From: Desulfovibrio sp. JC022
GTDB taxonomy: Bacteria; Desulfobacterota; Desulfovibrionia; Desulfovibrionales; Desulfovibrionaceae
Assembly: GCF_010470665.1 (NCBI RefSeq)
Contig: NZ_VOPZ01000001.1
Coordinates: forward strand, 124,001 to 188,000
Length of the DNA: 64,000 nt
Reading direction: 5' to 3'
Both the position numbers and the translations under genes were made by a program. The notes below the pieces were generated by a model that was given only the letters and a program-made list of their open reading frames with translations, did not search any database and was not told where the DNA came from. Of this stretch, positions 42,677-51,154 are shown one piece after another; within the stretch, counting starts at the first letter, position 1, and each line of letters starts with the position of its first letter.

Positions 42677-42712
42677 AAAAGGCGCATACTCAACCAGAGT
42701 ATGCGCCTTTTC
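42677..42712 (+). terminator. Intrinsic terminator of the oad operon
   Basis: AAAAGGCGCATACTC pairs perfectly with GAGTATGCGCCTTTT around a 5-nt loop. Confidence 0.92.
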
Positions 42713-42873
42713 ATTTATGATACCCCGGCAGGGGGAAGTGTGAACATTATTGGTCTAATTGTGTAAAAATTTGCGAAGCCGAACAGGGAACCGGTTCATT
42801 AGGGAAAACTTATTAATTTTAAGTAAATGAACAGTGGCATTTTATCGCAAATGGCGTTAGGGCGTCTCATCAG

Positions 42874-42888
42874 AAGTCGTGACGACTT
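42874..42888 (+). promoter_or_regulatory. Small palindrome just before the pckA ribosome site
   Basis: AAGTCGTGACGACTT forms a 6-bp hairpin ending 11 nt before GGAGG. It could be an operator or a leader hairpin; evidence is position only. Confidence 0.3.
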
Positions 42889-42912
42889 ACATTTTCTTTG
42901 GAGGAAAAAACA

Positions 42913-44658
42913 GTGGCTAGTCAGTCAACCTATGAGTTTTACAAAGATGACCTTTCCAAGATTCCGCCTCTCCGGGCGATCGCGGAAACTCTGCTTGCAG
43001 ATAAAAGGGTAAGAAAAGTAAATGCGGCAGAAGCATATGAACTTGCCCGTAAGCAGTGGGACGTAATGGAAACAGATCATCCTGTTTATCCTGAAGCTGC
43101 AAAAAGGCTCGGCCTTCCCGAGGGCGCAAAGCTTCTCAACCATTGCCACGGTAAGATCGTCGGTCGTACCGCTTTGGCTCGCCGGTTCTATAACGGCTTG
43201 AATGGACCGGATCAGCGCAAGGTTCTCGGTGATTTGAGAGAAGCTATTTCCGACATGCAGGAACGTCCGCTCATCAAGGCCGAAGCTATTGTCGGTCTTG
43301 ATCAGGACCTTATGATCAAGGCCACCATTCTTGGCGGTGAAGACGATGCGGCCAATATTTTTAACTGGCTGGTAAACTTTACTCCATTTGATGAGCTGGC
43401 TGAAGAATATGCCAAGAGTGCAAAGCTGCCCATTCAGGATATCATCATTATCGGTGATAACCTTTGGCGCAACGATGATCCTTTTTACCACAATCAGGGT
43501 TTTCCGCAGCTGGCACTCGTGGATGAAGAGTGTAACGTTATTTACAACTTCGGCATGCGCTATTTTGGTGAGCGCAAGAAGGGAACTCTCACTCTTGCCT
43601 GGACTTCCGGCATACGCGTAGGCATGGCCGCCTGCCACGGCGGCATCAAGGAGATTGATTTCTCCGCGTGCCCGGATAAAGACATTAAAAAGCTGGGCAA
43701 AAAGTCCATTGCTTTCTTCGGTCTTTCCGGTACCGGTAAATCATCCCACACCAACTCCCATGACAATGGCGGAACTCTTCCTAAAGGGTTTGCCAAAAAA
43801 GTACTGCACGATGACGCTTTCCAGATTGATACGGAAAACCGCGTCTGCCGCGCATGGGAACCGACCCTTTTTGACAAAACAGATTCCCGTCCGCTGGGTC
43901 ACCAGGACTGGAAATATATGATTTCCGTAATGAACCATGCCATGCTGGAAATTGACGGCAAGGTTATGCCTTTGGGTGAGGATATCCGTAACCCCAACGG
44001 GCGTGCACTTATCGACCGCGATGTTATCGGTGATCACGTCAATCGCTGTACCTTCCCTAATTCTTTGTGCTGGCTGATGAAGGATACTTGTCTGCCGCCG
44101 ATCATCCGTTTTACCGATACCTACCTTGCTGTGGCTATGGGTGCTGCGCTGACAACTAAGCGCAACCTTGCTGAAAACGTTTCTGAGGAAGAACTCAAGA
44201 AACTTGTTTTCATCCCCTATGCCAACCCTTTCCGCGTGTATGAACTCTGGAAGGATGTTGAAGCTTTCGCGCATGTCTTTGATTGCGGCGCAAAAGGTTA
44301 CAGCTTTAACTCCGTCGGTTTCTGGCATGCTTCAGATACCGACCTGACTCCCATTCCCTTGCAGACTTCTCTCACTCTCCAGACAATGGTCTTAACTGAT
44401 CAGCTGGAATGGGAAGATTGGGATCTGCTGCCCGGCGCACAGATTCCCAAGCGTAACTGCATGGAAAAAGTGCTGCCCGGTTTCTACGATACCTACAATC
44501 CGGCTAACGTGGAACACAGGGCCGAGTACTTTCAGACTCTCAAGGACCGCTTTGCCCAGCGCAGGCATTTCCTTGAGCAGACAGCAGACCTCAACTGCAA
44601 GCCTGAATTGCTCGCTAAGCTGACCAATGCCCTGCATATCAAGGGCTGGTTTAAATAA
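42913..44658 (+). CDS. pckA: Phosphoenolpyruvate carboxykinase (ATP type, divergent)
   Basis: Interconverts oxaloacetate and phosphoenolpyruvate. The start is GTG 42913, 8 nt after GGAGG; an in-frame TTG at 42898 overlaps that site. It has 581 residues, longer than the usual 520-540. The kinase loop is FFGLSGTGKSSHT, with Ser-Ser-His where the classical enzyme has Thr-Thr-Leu. The GGIKEIDFSACPDK region, LHDDAFQID with metal Asp, and IPYANPFRVYELW support the family. It follows the oad operon, so both enzymes act on oxaloacetate: OadA-G-B decarboxylates, PckA runs gluconeogenesis or ATP formation. Confidence 0.87.
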   Translation: MASQSTYEFYKDDLSKIPPLRAIAETLLADKRVRKVNAAEAYELARKQWDVMETDHPVYPEAAKRLGLPEGAKLLNHCHGKIVGRTALARRFYNGLNGPDQRKVLGDLREAISDMQERPLIKAEAIVGLDQDLMIKATILGGEDDAANIFNWLVNFTPFDELAEEYAKSAKLPIQDIIIIGDNLWRNDDPFYHNQGFPQLALVDEECNVIYNFGMRYFGERKKGTLTLAWTSGIRVGMAACHGGIKEIDFSACPDKDIKKLGKKSIAFFGLSGTGKSSHTNSHDNGGTLPKGFAKKVLHDDAFQIDTENRVCRAWEPTLFDKTDSRPLGHQDWKYMISVMNHAMLEIDGKVMPLGEDIRNPNGRALIDRDVIGDHVNRCTFPNSLCWLMKDTCLPPIIRFTDTYLAVAMGAALTTKRNLAENVSEEELKKLVFIPYANPFRVYELWKDVEAFAHVFDCGAKGYSFNSVGFWHASDTDLTPIPLQTSLTLQTMVLTDQLEWEDWDLLPGAQIPKRNCMEKVLPGFYDTYNPANVEHRAEYFQTLKDRFAQRRHFLEQTADLNCKPELLAKLTNALHIKGWFK

Positions 44659-44660
44659 GA

Positions 44661-44750
44661 TGCCTCCGGCGGCCGGGGAAGGAAAAACTTTTGCAAAAGT
44701 TTTTCCTTCCCCGGACCCCATCCTTTTCAAAATCTTTTAATAAGCTGCGC
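44661..44750 (-). repeat. Dispersed palindromic repeat, copy 7 (reverse)
   Basis: CCTCCGGCGGC, then a perfect 42-nt hairpin at 44673-44714 built from CCGGGGAAGGAAAAACTTTT and its complement, then TTTTAATAAGCTGCGC. It starts 3 nt after the pckA stop and may end that transcript. Confidence 0.85.
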
Positions 44751-44774
44751 ATAGAGCTTGTTGGGGCGTCTTTC

Positions 44775-44820
44775 AAATTAAAACTCCGCAATATTTATAA
44801 ATATTGCGGAGTTTTAATTT
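44775..44820. terminator. 46-nt perfect palindrome between pckA and sdaA
   Basis: The two 23-nt halves (44775-44797 and 44798-44820) are exact reverse complements with no spacer. The core is ACTCCGCAATATTTA. A- and T-rich ends suit a bidirectional terminator between these convergent genes. Confidence 0.85.
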
Positions 44821-44880
44821 GGACCAGTTAGATCTTTTCTGATGCAAAGCTTTATGGAGTTCGGTAGGGGCTTTTAAGTC

Positions 44881-46230
44881 TTAGCAATTAGGAACTGACA
44901 CAGCCAGTCCGCCAAGAGATGTTTCCTTGTACTTGCTATTCATGTCCTTTCCGGTCTCAGCCATGGCCTGAACGACCTCGTCAAAGCTGACCTTGTGGAA
45001 TTTCTCATTTTCAACAGATGCTATGAGATAAGCATTGTAGGCCCGGACCACACCCATGGCATTGCGTTCGATGCAGGGAATCTGCACGTATCCGCCCACG
45101 GGGTCGCAGGTGATGCCCAGATGGTGCTCAAGGGCTGATTCCGCAGCGTTCTCGGTGCGCCAGAAACGGTTGCCGTTGGCATAGGCAATCAAGCCTGCTG
45201 CCATTGCTGATGCCACTCCGATTTCTCCCTGACAGCCGACTTCCGCACCGGCAATACTTGCATTATGTTTGGCAATAAATCCGATGGCGGCTGCTACTAG
45301 CATGCCTTGGCGCACATTTTCGCGGCTGATCCCTAATTCTTCCTCAAGGGCGAAGACGGCAGCAGGGATGACTCCTGCTGAACCGGAAGTAGGCGCGGTG
45401 ACAACGATATGTCCGGCAGCGTTTTCCTCGGACGCGGCAAATCCGTATGCATTCAGCCGAAGCAGGAAGCTGTCGGCGCAGTTGGGACGGACACTGTTGT
45501 CAAAAAGACGTTTCGCTTTGCGATGTAAGCCGATGGGGCCGGGCAGGGTGCCTTCAGCTGCAAGACCGTTTCTTACTGCCTCTTTCATGGCATCAAGGAT
45601 TACATCCAGTTTTTCATATACCTCATCTTTTGAAATACCGCTGATAGCGGTTTCATTGGCAAGAATGGCCTGATGCATGCGCAGTTCGTTTTCAGTGAGG
45701 ATGGCTTTCAGCTCTTCCATATTGGAGTACTGATGCGGTGGGACGCGGGGAATCTCTTCCTGTTGGCCCTTCCATTTAATAAAGCCGCCGCCGATAGAAT
45801 AGTATTCCTGCTCGAAAAGAATTTCTTCTCCTTTTCTCAGGCGCAGGAGCAGAGTGTTTGCATAGGGGAAATCGTTTTTTACTTCGGCGAAGACTACATC
45901 TTTTACGCTAAGCGGCAGGGATATTACGCCGCTTTTAAATTGATGCGGATTGCCGTCAGCGAGGGAATCAAGAAAATCGCATTCAACATTATCCGGCTTA
46001 AAACCGAGGAGGCCTGCAACTACAGCGCGATCTGTGCCGTGTCCTTCTCCGGTAGCACTGAGGCTTCCGTAGAGTCTGATTTCAATATTGTCGGGTTGCA
46101 CTTCAAGAGCAAGATCCGCAACAGTTCTATTAAAATTATATCCGGCTTTCATGGGACCGATGGTGTGGGAACTGGATGGTCCGGGACCGATTTTGAAGAG
46201 CTCGAAAACAGAAGTGGTAATGGCGGTCAT
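44881..46230 (-). CDS. sdaA: L-serine dehydratase (single-chain, Fe-S)
   Basis: Deaminates L-serine to pyruvate with a labile [4Fe-4S] cluster. The start is ATG 46230 with AAGGAGG upstream (449 residues); in-frame ATGs up to 46278 lack a site. The beta domain starts SVFELFKIGPGPSSSHTIGPM. The alpha domain has VTAPTSGSAGVIPAAV and GCQGEIGVASAMAAG, and the cluster Cys candidates include those in CQGE, ITCDPVGGYVQIPC and the C-terminal SVPNC. It is divergent from the DUF523 gene. Confidence 0.94.
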   Translation of the reverse strand: MTAITTSVFELFKIGPGPSSSHTIGPMKAGYNFNRTVADLALEVQPDNIEIRLYGSLSATGEGHGTDRAVVAGLLGFKPDNVECDFLDSLADGNPHQFKSGVISLPLSVKDVVFAEVKNDFPYANTLLLRLRKGEEILFEQEYYSIGGGFIKWKGQQEEIPRVPPHQYSNMEELKAILTENELRMHQAILANETAISGISKDEVYEKLDVILDAMKEAVRNGLAAEGTLPGPIGLHRKAKRLFDNSVRPNCADSFLLRLNAYGFAASEENAAGHIVVTAPTSGSAGVIPAAVFALEEELGISRENVRQGMLVAAAIGFIAKHNASIAGAEVGCQGEIGVASAMAAGLIAYANGNRFWRTENAAESALEHHLGITCDPVGGYVQIPCIERNAMGVVRAYNAYLIASVENEKFHKVSFDEVVQAMAETGKDMNSKYKETSLGGLAVSVPNC

Positions 46231-46326
46231 AACTCCTCCTTGACCGTGGAAATTGTTTATGAAATTTATCATTAGCACAATGAGTGAAAGCTAACAATGC
46301 AGATCAGCCTTTCGGAGGTTACGAGT

Positions 46327-46731
46327 ATGTATATAGTCAGTGGCTGTCTGGCCGGACTTTGTTGCCGTTATGACGGCAAGGACAATGCAGATGAAAGAGT
46401 CATGAAGCTGGTTGCTGAAGGGAGGGCCGTACCGGTCTGTCCGGAGCAACTGGGCGGACTGACCACGCCGCGCCCTCCCTGTGAAATAGTGGCAGGAAAG
46501 GTAGTCAGCGATCAGGGTGCGGACCTGACTGATAATTTTATGCGCGGAGCAGAAGAAGCAATTAAACTCGCTAAATTGCTCGGCAGTAAAAAAGCGATTC
46601 TCAAAGCCCGCTCACCATCCTGCGGCATCGGAAAAATTTATGACGGAACCTTCAGCAGCAACATGATTGATGGAGACGGCCTGTTTGCTGCCATGCTTCG
46701 TAAAGAAGGCTTTGAACTGGAAACAGAATAA
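46327..46731 (+). CDS. DUF523 / TudS-like protein
   Basis: A 134-residue protein with the start at ATG 46327, preceded by CGGAGG; an in-frame ATG at 46297 has none. It has the DUF523 hallmarks: N-terminal VSGCLAGLCCRYDGKDN, then VPVCPEQLGGLTTPRPPCEI, then KARSPSCGIG. Family member TudS is a thiouracil desulfurase using a [4Fe-4S] cluster held by three Cys, and equivalent Cys appear to be present. The substrate here is unknown. A terminator follows directly. Confidence 0.85.
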   Translation: MYIVSGCLAGLCCRYDGKDNADERVMKLVAEGRAVPVCPEQLGGLTTPRPPCEIVAGKVVSDQGADLTDNFMRGAEEAIKLAKLLGSKKAILKARSPSCGIGKIYDGTFSSNMIDGDGLFAAMLRKEGFELETE

Positions 46732-46732
46732 A

Positions 46733-46771
46733 AAATATCCCGGAAATCCAAAAAGATTTCCGGGATATTTT
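46733..46771 (+). terminator. Intrinsic terminator after the DUF523 gene
   Basis: AAATATCCCGGAAATC pairs with GATTTCCGGGATATTT around a short A-rich loop, with a T-run after it. Confidence 0.9.
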
Positions 46772-46796
46772 TTTACGCAAGATTTGCCTTGTAGCG

Positions 46797-46870
46797 TGGC
46801 GAAGCCTTATTAAAAGGGTTCAAGCCGCCGGAGGCAAGCTCATTTCAACAAAAGCGCGGAGCGCATCAAA
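46797..46870 (+). repeat. Dispersed repeat, copy 8 (forward, palindrome deleted)
   Basis: GTGGCGAAGCCTTATTAAAA joins directly to GGGTTCAAGCCGCCGGAGGC, followed by the GCGCGGAGCGCATCAAA module. One arm of the central palindrome is missing. It ends at the stop of the next minus-strand gene. Confidence 0.75.
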
Positions 46871-47140
46871 CTAATGCGTAATTCTATCTTCTTTAATAAG
46901 CTGCTGGGCCACGTTGATATCGTAAAGTGCCAGCGGGTTGCGGTCGGTGCCGCGCTTCTTGTATTCTTCAGCAGCTTCCATGATTACGTCATAGGGCAGC
47001 CATTCATGTTTTTCCCAGATAACGGGGTTGTCGTTTGACCAGAGCCTGAACTCAATAGAACCTTCAGTTTCCCGCACGTACATTTTGGTGTCGCGGGTTT
47101 GCAGGGAAGGGTAGTAATAAAGTCCGCGTTCGTCTTTCAT
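46871..47140 (-). CDS. Small conserved-looking protein, function unknown
   Basis: An 89-residue soluble protein, rich in aromatic and charged residues (RGLYYYPSLQTRDTKMYVRE, WLPYDVIMEAAEEYKKRG). No Cys, signal or membrane segment. I do not recognise a family. It starts 11 nt after the stop of the YkgJ-like gene and is thus its operon partner. Its C-terminus abuts repeat copy 8. Confidence 0.65.
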   Translation of the reverse strand: MKDERGLYYYPSLQTRDTKMYVRETEGSIEFRLWSNDNPVIWEKHEWLPYDVIMEAAEEYKKRGTDRNPLALYDINVAQQLIKEDRITH

Positions 47141-47151
47141 TATATAAGTCC

Positions 47152-47808
47152 TTAAAGTTTACGCAGTGAAAAAGATTTTCCGCTGGGGGTGGCGATAATG
47201 CCGTACCCTTTAATAAGAATGCTCATGGGTCTGCCGAAGAAAAAATCCATGGATTCCTCGGGAAGCCCGGCTTTCTCAATAACCAGCTCACGGACTGAAG
47301 CATCGAAAATCAGCATTTCGCGCAAGCCGGCCTGAAGTTCGGCACTTTCGTCCCAGTTTTCAATGGCCGAGGCTGCAAGCTCGGACATTTTGATGGGATC
47401 GCATTTGCGGTCATGTTCCTCGATGAGTTCGAGTACCGGATGTTCTGCGGGAAGCACATCCTTTCTGGAAATTCTGTCCTTGCTGTAAATTTCCATCAGG
47501 GGTTCCGGGTCTTCGCAGAAAAGTTTCTGACATTCAAGAGGACGGTTTTTGTAAATGCGGCAGACATTGGAAGCCTGAGCCAAAAATTTACAGATCCATT
47601 CTCCACCTGATCCTTTTACTTTGAGGATTTCTTCCTCAAGTGGAATTACCGCGCCAACGGGCTGGTCATAGGCCAGTTCGCCTTTGCGCAGGGTAACAAT
47701 ATCAGTAATGTCAATGCCGTCAGCCTCTTTAAGAAGAGGCAGGTCCGATGTGTGCAGTGCCGGGCCGCCTTTACGGCAGCAGGTTCCGCATTGTTTGCAT
47801 TCATTCAT
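47152..47808 (-). CDS. YkgJ-type Cys-cluster protein
   Basis: A 218-residue protein with N-terminal CKQCGTCCRKGG, the CxxCxxCC signature of the YkgJ family (putative zinc or iron chelate domain). Further Cys lie in WICKFLAQASNVCRIYKNRP and LECQKLFCEDP, the usual second part of the site. Function is unknown; such proteins are often proposed to bind Fe-S or zinc. A small unknown gene follows. No clear promoter seen. Confidence 0.82.
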   Translation of the reverse strand: MNECKQCGTCCRKGGPALHTSDLPLLKEADGIDITDIVTLRKGELAYDQPVGAVIPLEEEILKVKGSGGEWICKFLAQASNVCRIYKNRPLECQKLFCEDPEPLMEIYSKDRISRKDVLPAEHPVLELIEEHDRKCDPIKMSELAASAIENWDESAELQAGLREMLIFDASVRELVIEKAGLPEESMDFFFGRPMSILIKGYGIIATPSGKSFSLRKL

Positions 47809-48185
47809 ATTAAAGGAATCACTTTTTCAAGTTTATGTTGCTGGTTATCAAAAATTTTTGTAGGAATTATCTGCTACTGACGCACCTTGTGTTCGGGAAG
47901 AGTAAATACGCTGAATCCGGCTTGCTTGGCAAGTCCGAGTTTATCAATTGTGATAATTTGAATCATGTATTGACAATAGGCGTGTTAGTTAATTATCCAA
48001 CACTATAGGTTGTGTTTTTTTTCACTTAGGGGTATCTTTCCCTCCCCTTGCATCGAAAGATGAGCGGGGTCTCGAACTAAGAGAGGAAAGCAACCGGGCT
48101 AAAGTCGGTTTATCCGGCTGACGTACCGGATGCCTAATTTGTATTGGTAGGTATATCTTATTAAACTTTATGGAGGTTTAAGGGA
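47809..48185. other. Intergenic and leader region upstream of dsrA
   Basis: 377 bp with no gene. After the promoter at 47970 there is a leader of about 180 nt with two small hairpins: AACCG-N9-CGGTT (48092-48110) and TCCGG-N8-CCGGA (48113-48130). The ribosome site is GGAGG at 48173-48177. Confidence 0.6.
47970..47998 (+). promoter_or_regulatory. Candidate dsrAB promoter
   Basis: TTGACA at 47970-47975, a 17-bp spacer and TTATCC at 47993-47998. Perfect -35 and fair -10, giving a long leader to dsrA. Confidence 0.5.
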
Positions 48186-49499
48186 ATGGCGAAACACAAA
48201 ACTCCCTTGTTGGACCAGCTTGAAAGTGGGCCTTGGCCTAGCTTCGTGTCCGACGTAAAACAAGAAGCCGAAGTTAGAGCTAAAAACGAGAAGGACGTGA
48301 ATTATCAGATTCCCGTTGAAGTCTGCGAAGACCTTCTCGGTGTTCTCGAGCTGTCTTACACCGATGGTGAAACTCACTGGAAACACGGCGGTATCGTTGG
48401 CGTTTTCGGTTACGGCGGCGGCGTTATCGGTCGTTACTGTGACCAGCCCGAAATGTTCCCCGGCGTAGCACACTTTCACACTGTTCGTGTTGCTCAGCCT
48501 ACTGCTAAGTACTACACCACCGAATTCCTGCGTCAGATCATTGACATCTGGGACATGCGTGGTTCCGGTCTTACCAACATGCACGGTTCCACCGGTGACA
48601 TCGTCTTCCTTGGAACAACCACACCTCAGCTCGAAGAAATTTTCTACGAACTGACTCATGATGCAGACGTTGACCTTGGTGGCTCCGGCTCCAACCTGCG
48701 TACCCCTGCAGCATGTCTCGGTATGTCTCGTTGTGAGTATGCATGTTACGACGCGCAGGCTCTCTGCTACGACATGACCATGGAATTCCAGGACGAACTC
48801 CACCGTCCTGCTTTCCCCTACAAGTTCAAGTTTAAGTTTGACGCTTGCCCGAACAGCTGTGTTTGTGCTCTCGCTCGTTCTGACTTCTCCGTTGTAGGTA
48901 TGTGGCGTGATGAAATCCGCATCGACCAGGAAGCTGTTGCAGCTTACGTCGGCGGTGAATTCGCTCCTAACGCTGGTGCTCACTCCGGTCGCGACTGGGG
49001 TAAGTTTGACATCCAGAAAGAAGTTGTTGATCTCTGCCCCGGTAAGTGCATCAAGTACGCTGACGGCAAACTCGAAATCAACGATAAAGAATGTATGCAC
49101 TGCATGCATTGTATCAACACCATGCCTCGTGCACTGATGATCGGTAACGATCGTGGCGCTTCCATCCTTTGTGGTGCAAAAGCTCCGATCCTCGACGGTC
49201 CTCAGCTCAGCTCCCTCCTCGTTCCCTTCATCAAGGTTGAAGAGCCTTTCGACGAAGTGAAAGAAGTTGTTGAAAACATTTGGGACTGGTGGATGGAAGA
49301 AGGTAAAAACCGTGAGCGTCTTGGTGAAACCATGCGTCGCATGGGCTTCCAGAAGCTTCTCGAAGTTACCGGTATCAAGGCTGATCCGAGACACGTACAA
49401 GAGCCTAGACACAACCCCTACATCTTCTGGAAAGCAGATGAGGTTGATGGTCCTTGGGAACGTGACGTTAACGAATACAGAAAAAGACACCAGAGATAA
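48186..49499 (+). CDS. dsrA: Dissimilatory sulfite reductase alpha subunit
   Basis: Catalytic complex subunit reducing sulfite with siroheme and Fe-S clusters in the cytoplasm. It has 437 residues. Siroheme/[4Fe-4S] ligands are C177, C183 (in CLGMSRCEYAC), C221 and C225 (CPNSC). An inserted ferredoxin domain carries C284, C288 (CPGKC) and C303, C306, C309 (CMHCMHC). First gene of dsrABD; dsrB begins 15 nt later. Codon use is biased as in highly expressed genes, giving a long antisense open frame over dsrA and dsrB that I do not regard as real. Confidence 0.98.
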   Translation: MAKHKTPLLDQLESGPWPSFVSDVKQEAEVRAKNEKDVNYQIPVEVCEDLLGVLELSYTDGETHWKHGGIVGVFGYGGGVIGRYCDQPEMFPGVAHFHTVRVAQPTAKYYTTEFLRQIIDIWDMRGSGLTNMHGSTGDIVFLGTTTPQLEEIFYELTHDADVDLGGSGSNLRTPAACLGMSRCEYACYDAQALCYDMTMEFQDELHRPAFPYKFKFKFDACPNSCVCALARSDFSVVGMWRDEIRIDQEAVAAYVGGEFAPNAGAHSGRDWGKFDIQKEVVDLCPGKCIKYADGKLEINDKECMHCMHCINTMPRALMIGNDRGASILCGAKAPILDGPQLSSLLVPFIKVEEPFDEVKEVVENIWDWWMEEGKNRERLGETMRRMGFQKLLEVTGIKADPRHVQEPRHNPYIFWKADEVDGPWERDVNEYRKRHQR

Positions 49500-49514
49500 T
49501 ACGGGAGGACAGAC

Positions 49515-50660
49515 ATGGCGTTCGTTTCTTCTGGCTACAATCCAGACAAACCGATGGAAAACCGGATTTCGGACATTGGACCTCGTGATTTTAACGAGTT
49601 CCTTCCCCCGGTTATCAAAAATAACTACGGCAAGTGGCTTTACCACGAAATCCTTGAGCCCGGCGTACTGGTTCACGTCGCAGAATCCGGAGATGAAGTA
49701 TACACAGTCCGCTGTGGTACCGCTCGCCTCATGAGTATTACTCTGATTCGCGAAATGTGCGAAGTTGCTGACAAACATTGTGACGGATACCTCCGTTTCA
49801 CCACTCGTAACAACGTTGAGTTCATGACCGACTCTAAGGACAAAATGCTTGCCCTTAAAGAAGATCTGCTCAGCCGCAAGTTCGACGGCGGTTCCTACAA
49901 GTTCCCCGTAGGTGGTACCGGTGCTGGTATTTCCAACATCGTTCACACTCAGGGTTGGGTTCACTGTCACACACCTGCAACTGATGCTTCCGGTACTGTT
50001 AAAGTTATCATGGATGACCTCTTCGACGAGTTCACCGGCCATAACATGCCTGCTCCCGTTCGCATCGCTGTTGCTTGTTGTCTGAACATGTGTGGTGCTT
50101 GTCACTGCTCCGATATCGCTGTTGTCGGTATCCACCGCAAGCCCCCCATCATTGACCACGAGTACCTTGACAACCTCTGCGAAATTCCTCTTGCAGTAGC
50201 TTCTTGTCCTACCGGTGCGGTTCGTCCTTCTAAGGTCGAAATCGACGGTAAACAGTTCAAGACTGTTGCTATTAAAGAAGAACGCTGCATGTTCTGCGGT
50301 AACTGCTACACCATGTGCCCCTCCCTGCCCCTTTCCGATAAGGAAGGTGACGGTATCGCACTGATGGTAGGTGGTAAGGTTTCTAACCGTATCAGCATGC
50401 CTAAGTTCTCTAAGGTTGTTGTTGCGTTTATTCCTAACGAACCTCCCCGTTGGCCCACACTTACTAAAACTATCCGCAACATTGTGGAAGTTTACAAAGC
50501 TGATGCTAACAAGTACGAACGTCTGGGTGACTGGGCTGAGCGTATTGGCTGGGAACGTTTCTTCGAAAAGACTGGTATCGAGTTTACTCCCCATCTTATC
50601 GATGATTTCCGTGATCCTGCTTACTACACCTGGCGTCAGTCCACTCAGTTCAAGTTCTAA
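49515..50660 (+). CDS. dsrB: Dissimilatory sulfite reductase beta subunit
   Basis: Partner of DsrA carrying the catalytic siroheme. It has 381 residues. The cluster motif is [13 protein letters not shown] and the second pair lies in the [10 protein letters not shown] region. The ferredoxin domain has [16 protein letters not shown]-terminus [15 protein letters not shown] is typical. GGGAGG precedes the ATG. A hairpin with a short T-run follows before dsrD. Confidence 0.98.
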   Translation: MAFVSSGYNPDKPMENRISDIGPRDFNEFLPPVIKNNYGKWLYHEILEPGVLVHVAESGDEVYTVRCGTARLMSITLIREMCEVADKHCDGYLRFTTRNNVEFMTDSKDKMLALKEDLLSRKFDGGSYKFPVGGTGAGISNIVHTQGWVHCHTPATDASGTVKVIMDDLFDEFTGHNMPAPVRIAVACCLNMCGACHCSDIAVVGIHRKPPIIDHEYLDNLCEIPLAVASCPTGAVRPSKVEIDGKQFKTVAIKEERCMFCGNCYTMCPSLPLSDKEGDGIALMVGGKVSNRISMPKFSKVVVAFIPNEPPRWPTLTKTIRNIVEVYKADANKYERLGDWAERIGWERFFEKTGIEFTPHLIDDFRDPAYYTWRQSTQFKF

Positions 50661-50676
50661 TTAGAATTGAGAATAT

Positions 50677-50705
50677 AGGGGCGCGGCGTTTTGCCGCGCC
50701 CTTTT
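50677..50705 (+). terminator. Hairpin between dsrB and dsrD
   Basis: GGGCGCGGC pairs with GCCGCGCCC around GTTTT, then CTTTT. It may be a partial terminator or an mRNA-stabilising end that sets dsrAB and dsrD levels apart. Confidence 0.75.
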
Positions 50706-50724
50706 AAAAATAAAGGGGCTTACT

Positions 50725-50973
50725 ATGCCGATCGATATGGATTCCGCAAAAGAAGAAATCATGGCGTTCCTGGAAAAGAAAACAGGCGCTAAAAGTAAAT
50801 TTTACTTCAACGATTTCACCAAGCTTTTTCCTGATGCAAAAGGCCGTGAAGTTAAGAAAGTTCTGACTGCTCTTGTTAAAGAAGAGAAAGTTGAATACTG
50901 GTCCTCCGGTTCTACTACTATGTATGGTATGACTGGTGCCGGTAAGCAGGGTGGAGCAGAGCACGAGGATTAG
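50725..50973 (+). CDS. dsrD: DsrD, sulfite reductase activating protein
   Basis: A small winged-helix protein, 82 residues (AKEEIMAFLEKKTGAKSKFY, KFYFNDFTKLFPDAKGREVK, EEKVEYWSSGSTTMYGM). DsrD is reported to stimulate DsrAB activity rather than bind DNA. It directly follows dsrB after a hairpin. AAAGGGG precedes the ATG. Confidence 0.96.
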   Translation: MPIDMDSAKEEIMAFLEKKTGAKSKFYFNDFTKLFPDAKGREVKKVLTALVKEEKVEYWSSGSTTMYGMTGAGKQGGAEHED

Positions 50974-50994
50974 TCTTCGTTTAGTTCGACTCTT

Positions 50995-51028
50995 AAATGC
51001 CTTGTCCCTTGGGACAAGGCATTTTTTT
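50995..51028 (+). terminator. Intrinsic terminator after dsrD
   Basis: AATGCCTTGTCCC and GGGACAAGGCATT form a perfect stem with a 2-nt loop, then seven T. Confidence 0.93.
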
Positions 51029-51154
51029 ATGGGTATTCCCGCATTTGCGTTGGGATGAAGGGCTAATTTTTCTTGTCTTTTTCACGCTTAAACACTACTG
51101 AATCCATTGTGCAGGAAGCATAAGATAAGAAATTTTTCAGGGCGTGGGCAGCAG

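Noticed and set aside
47949-47964. Rex-like site TTGTGATAATTTGAAT upstream of dsrA
   Set aside because: The left half matches but the right half TTCACAA is absent.
48168-50594. 808-codon open frame antisense to dsrA and dsrB
   Set aside because: It mirrors the biased codon use of two highly expressed genes, has no ribosome site and spans two cistrons with certain function.
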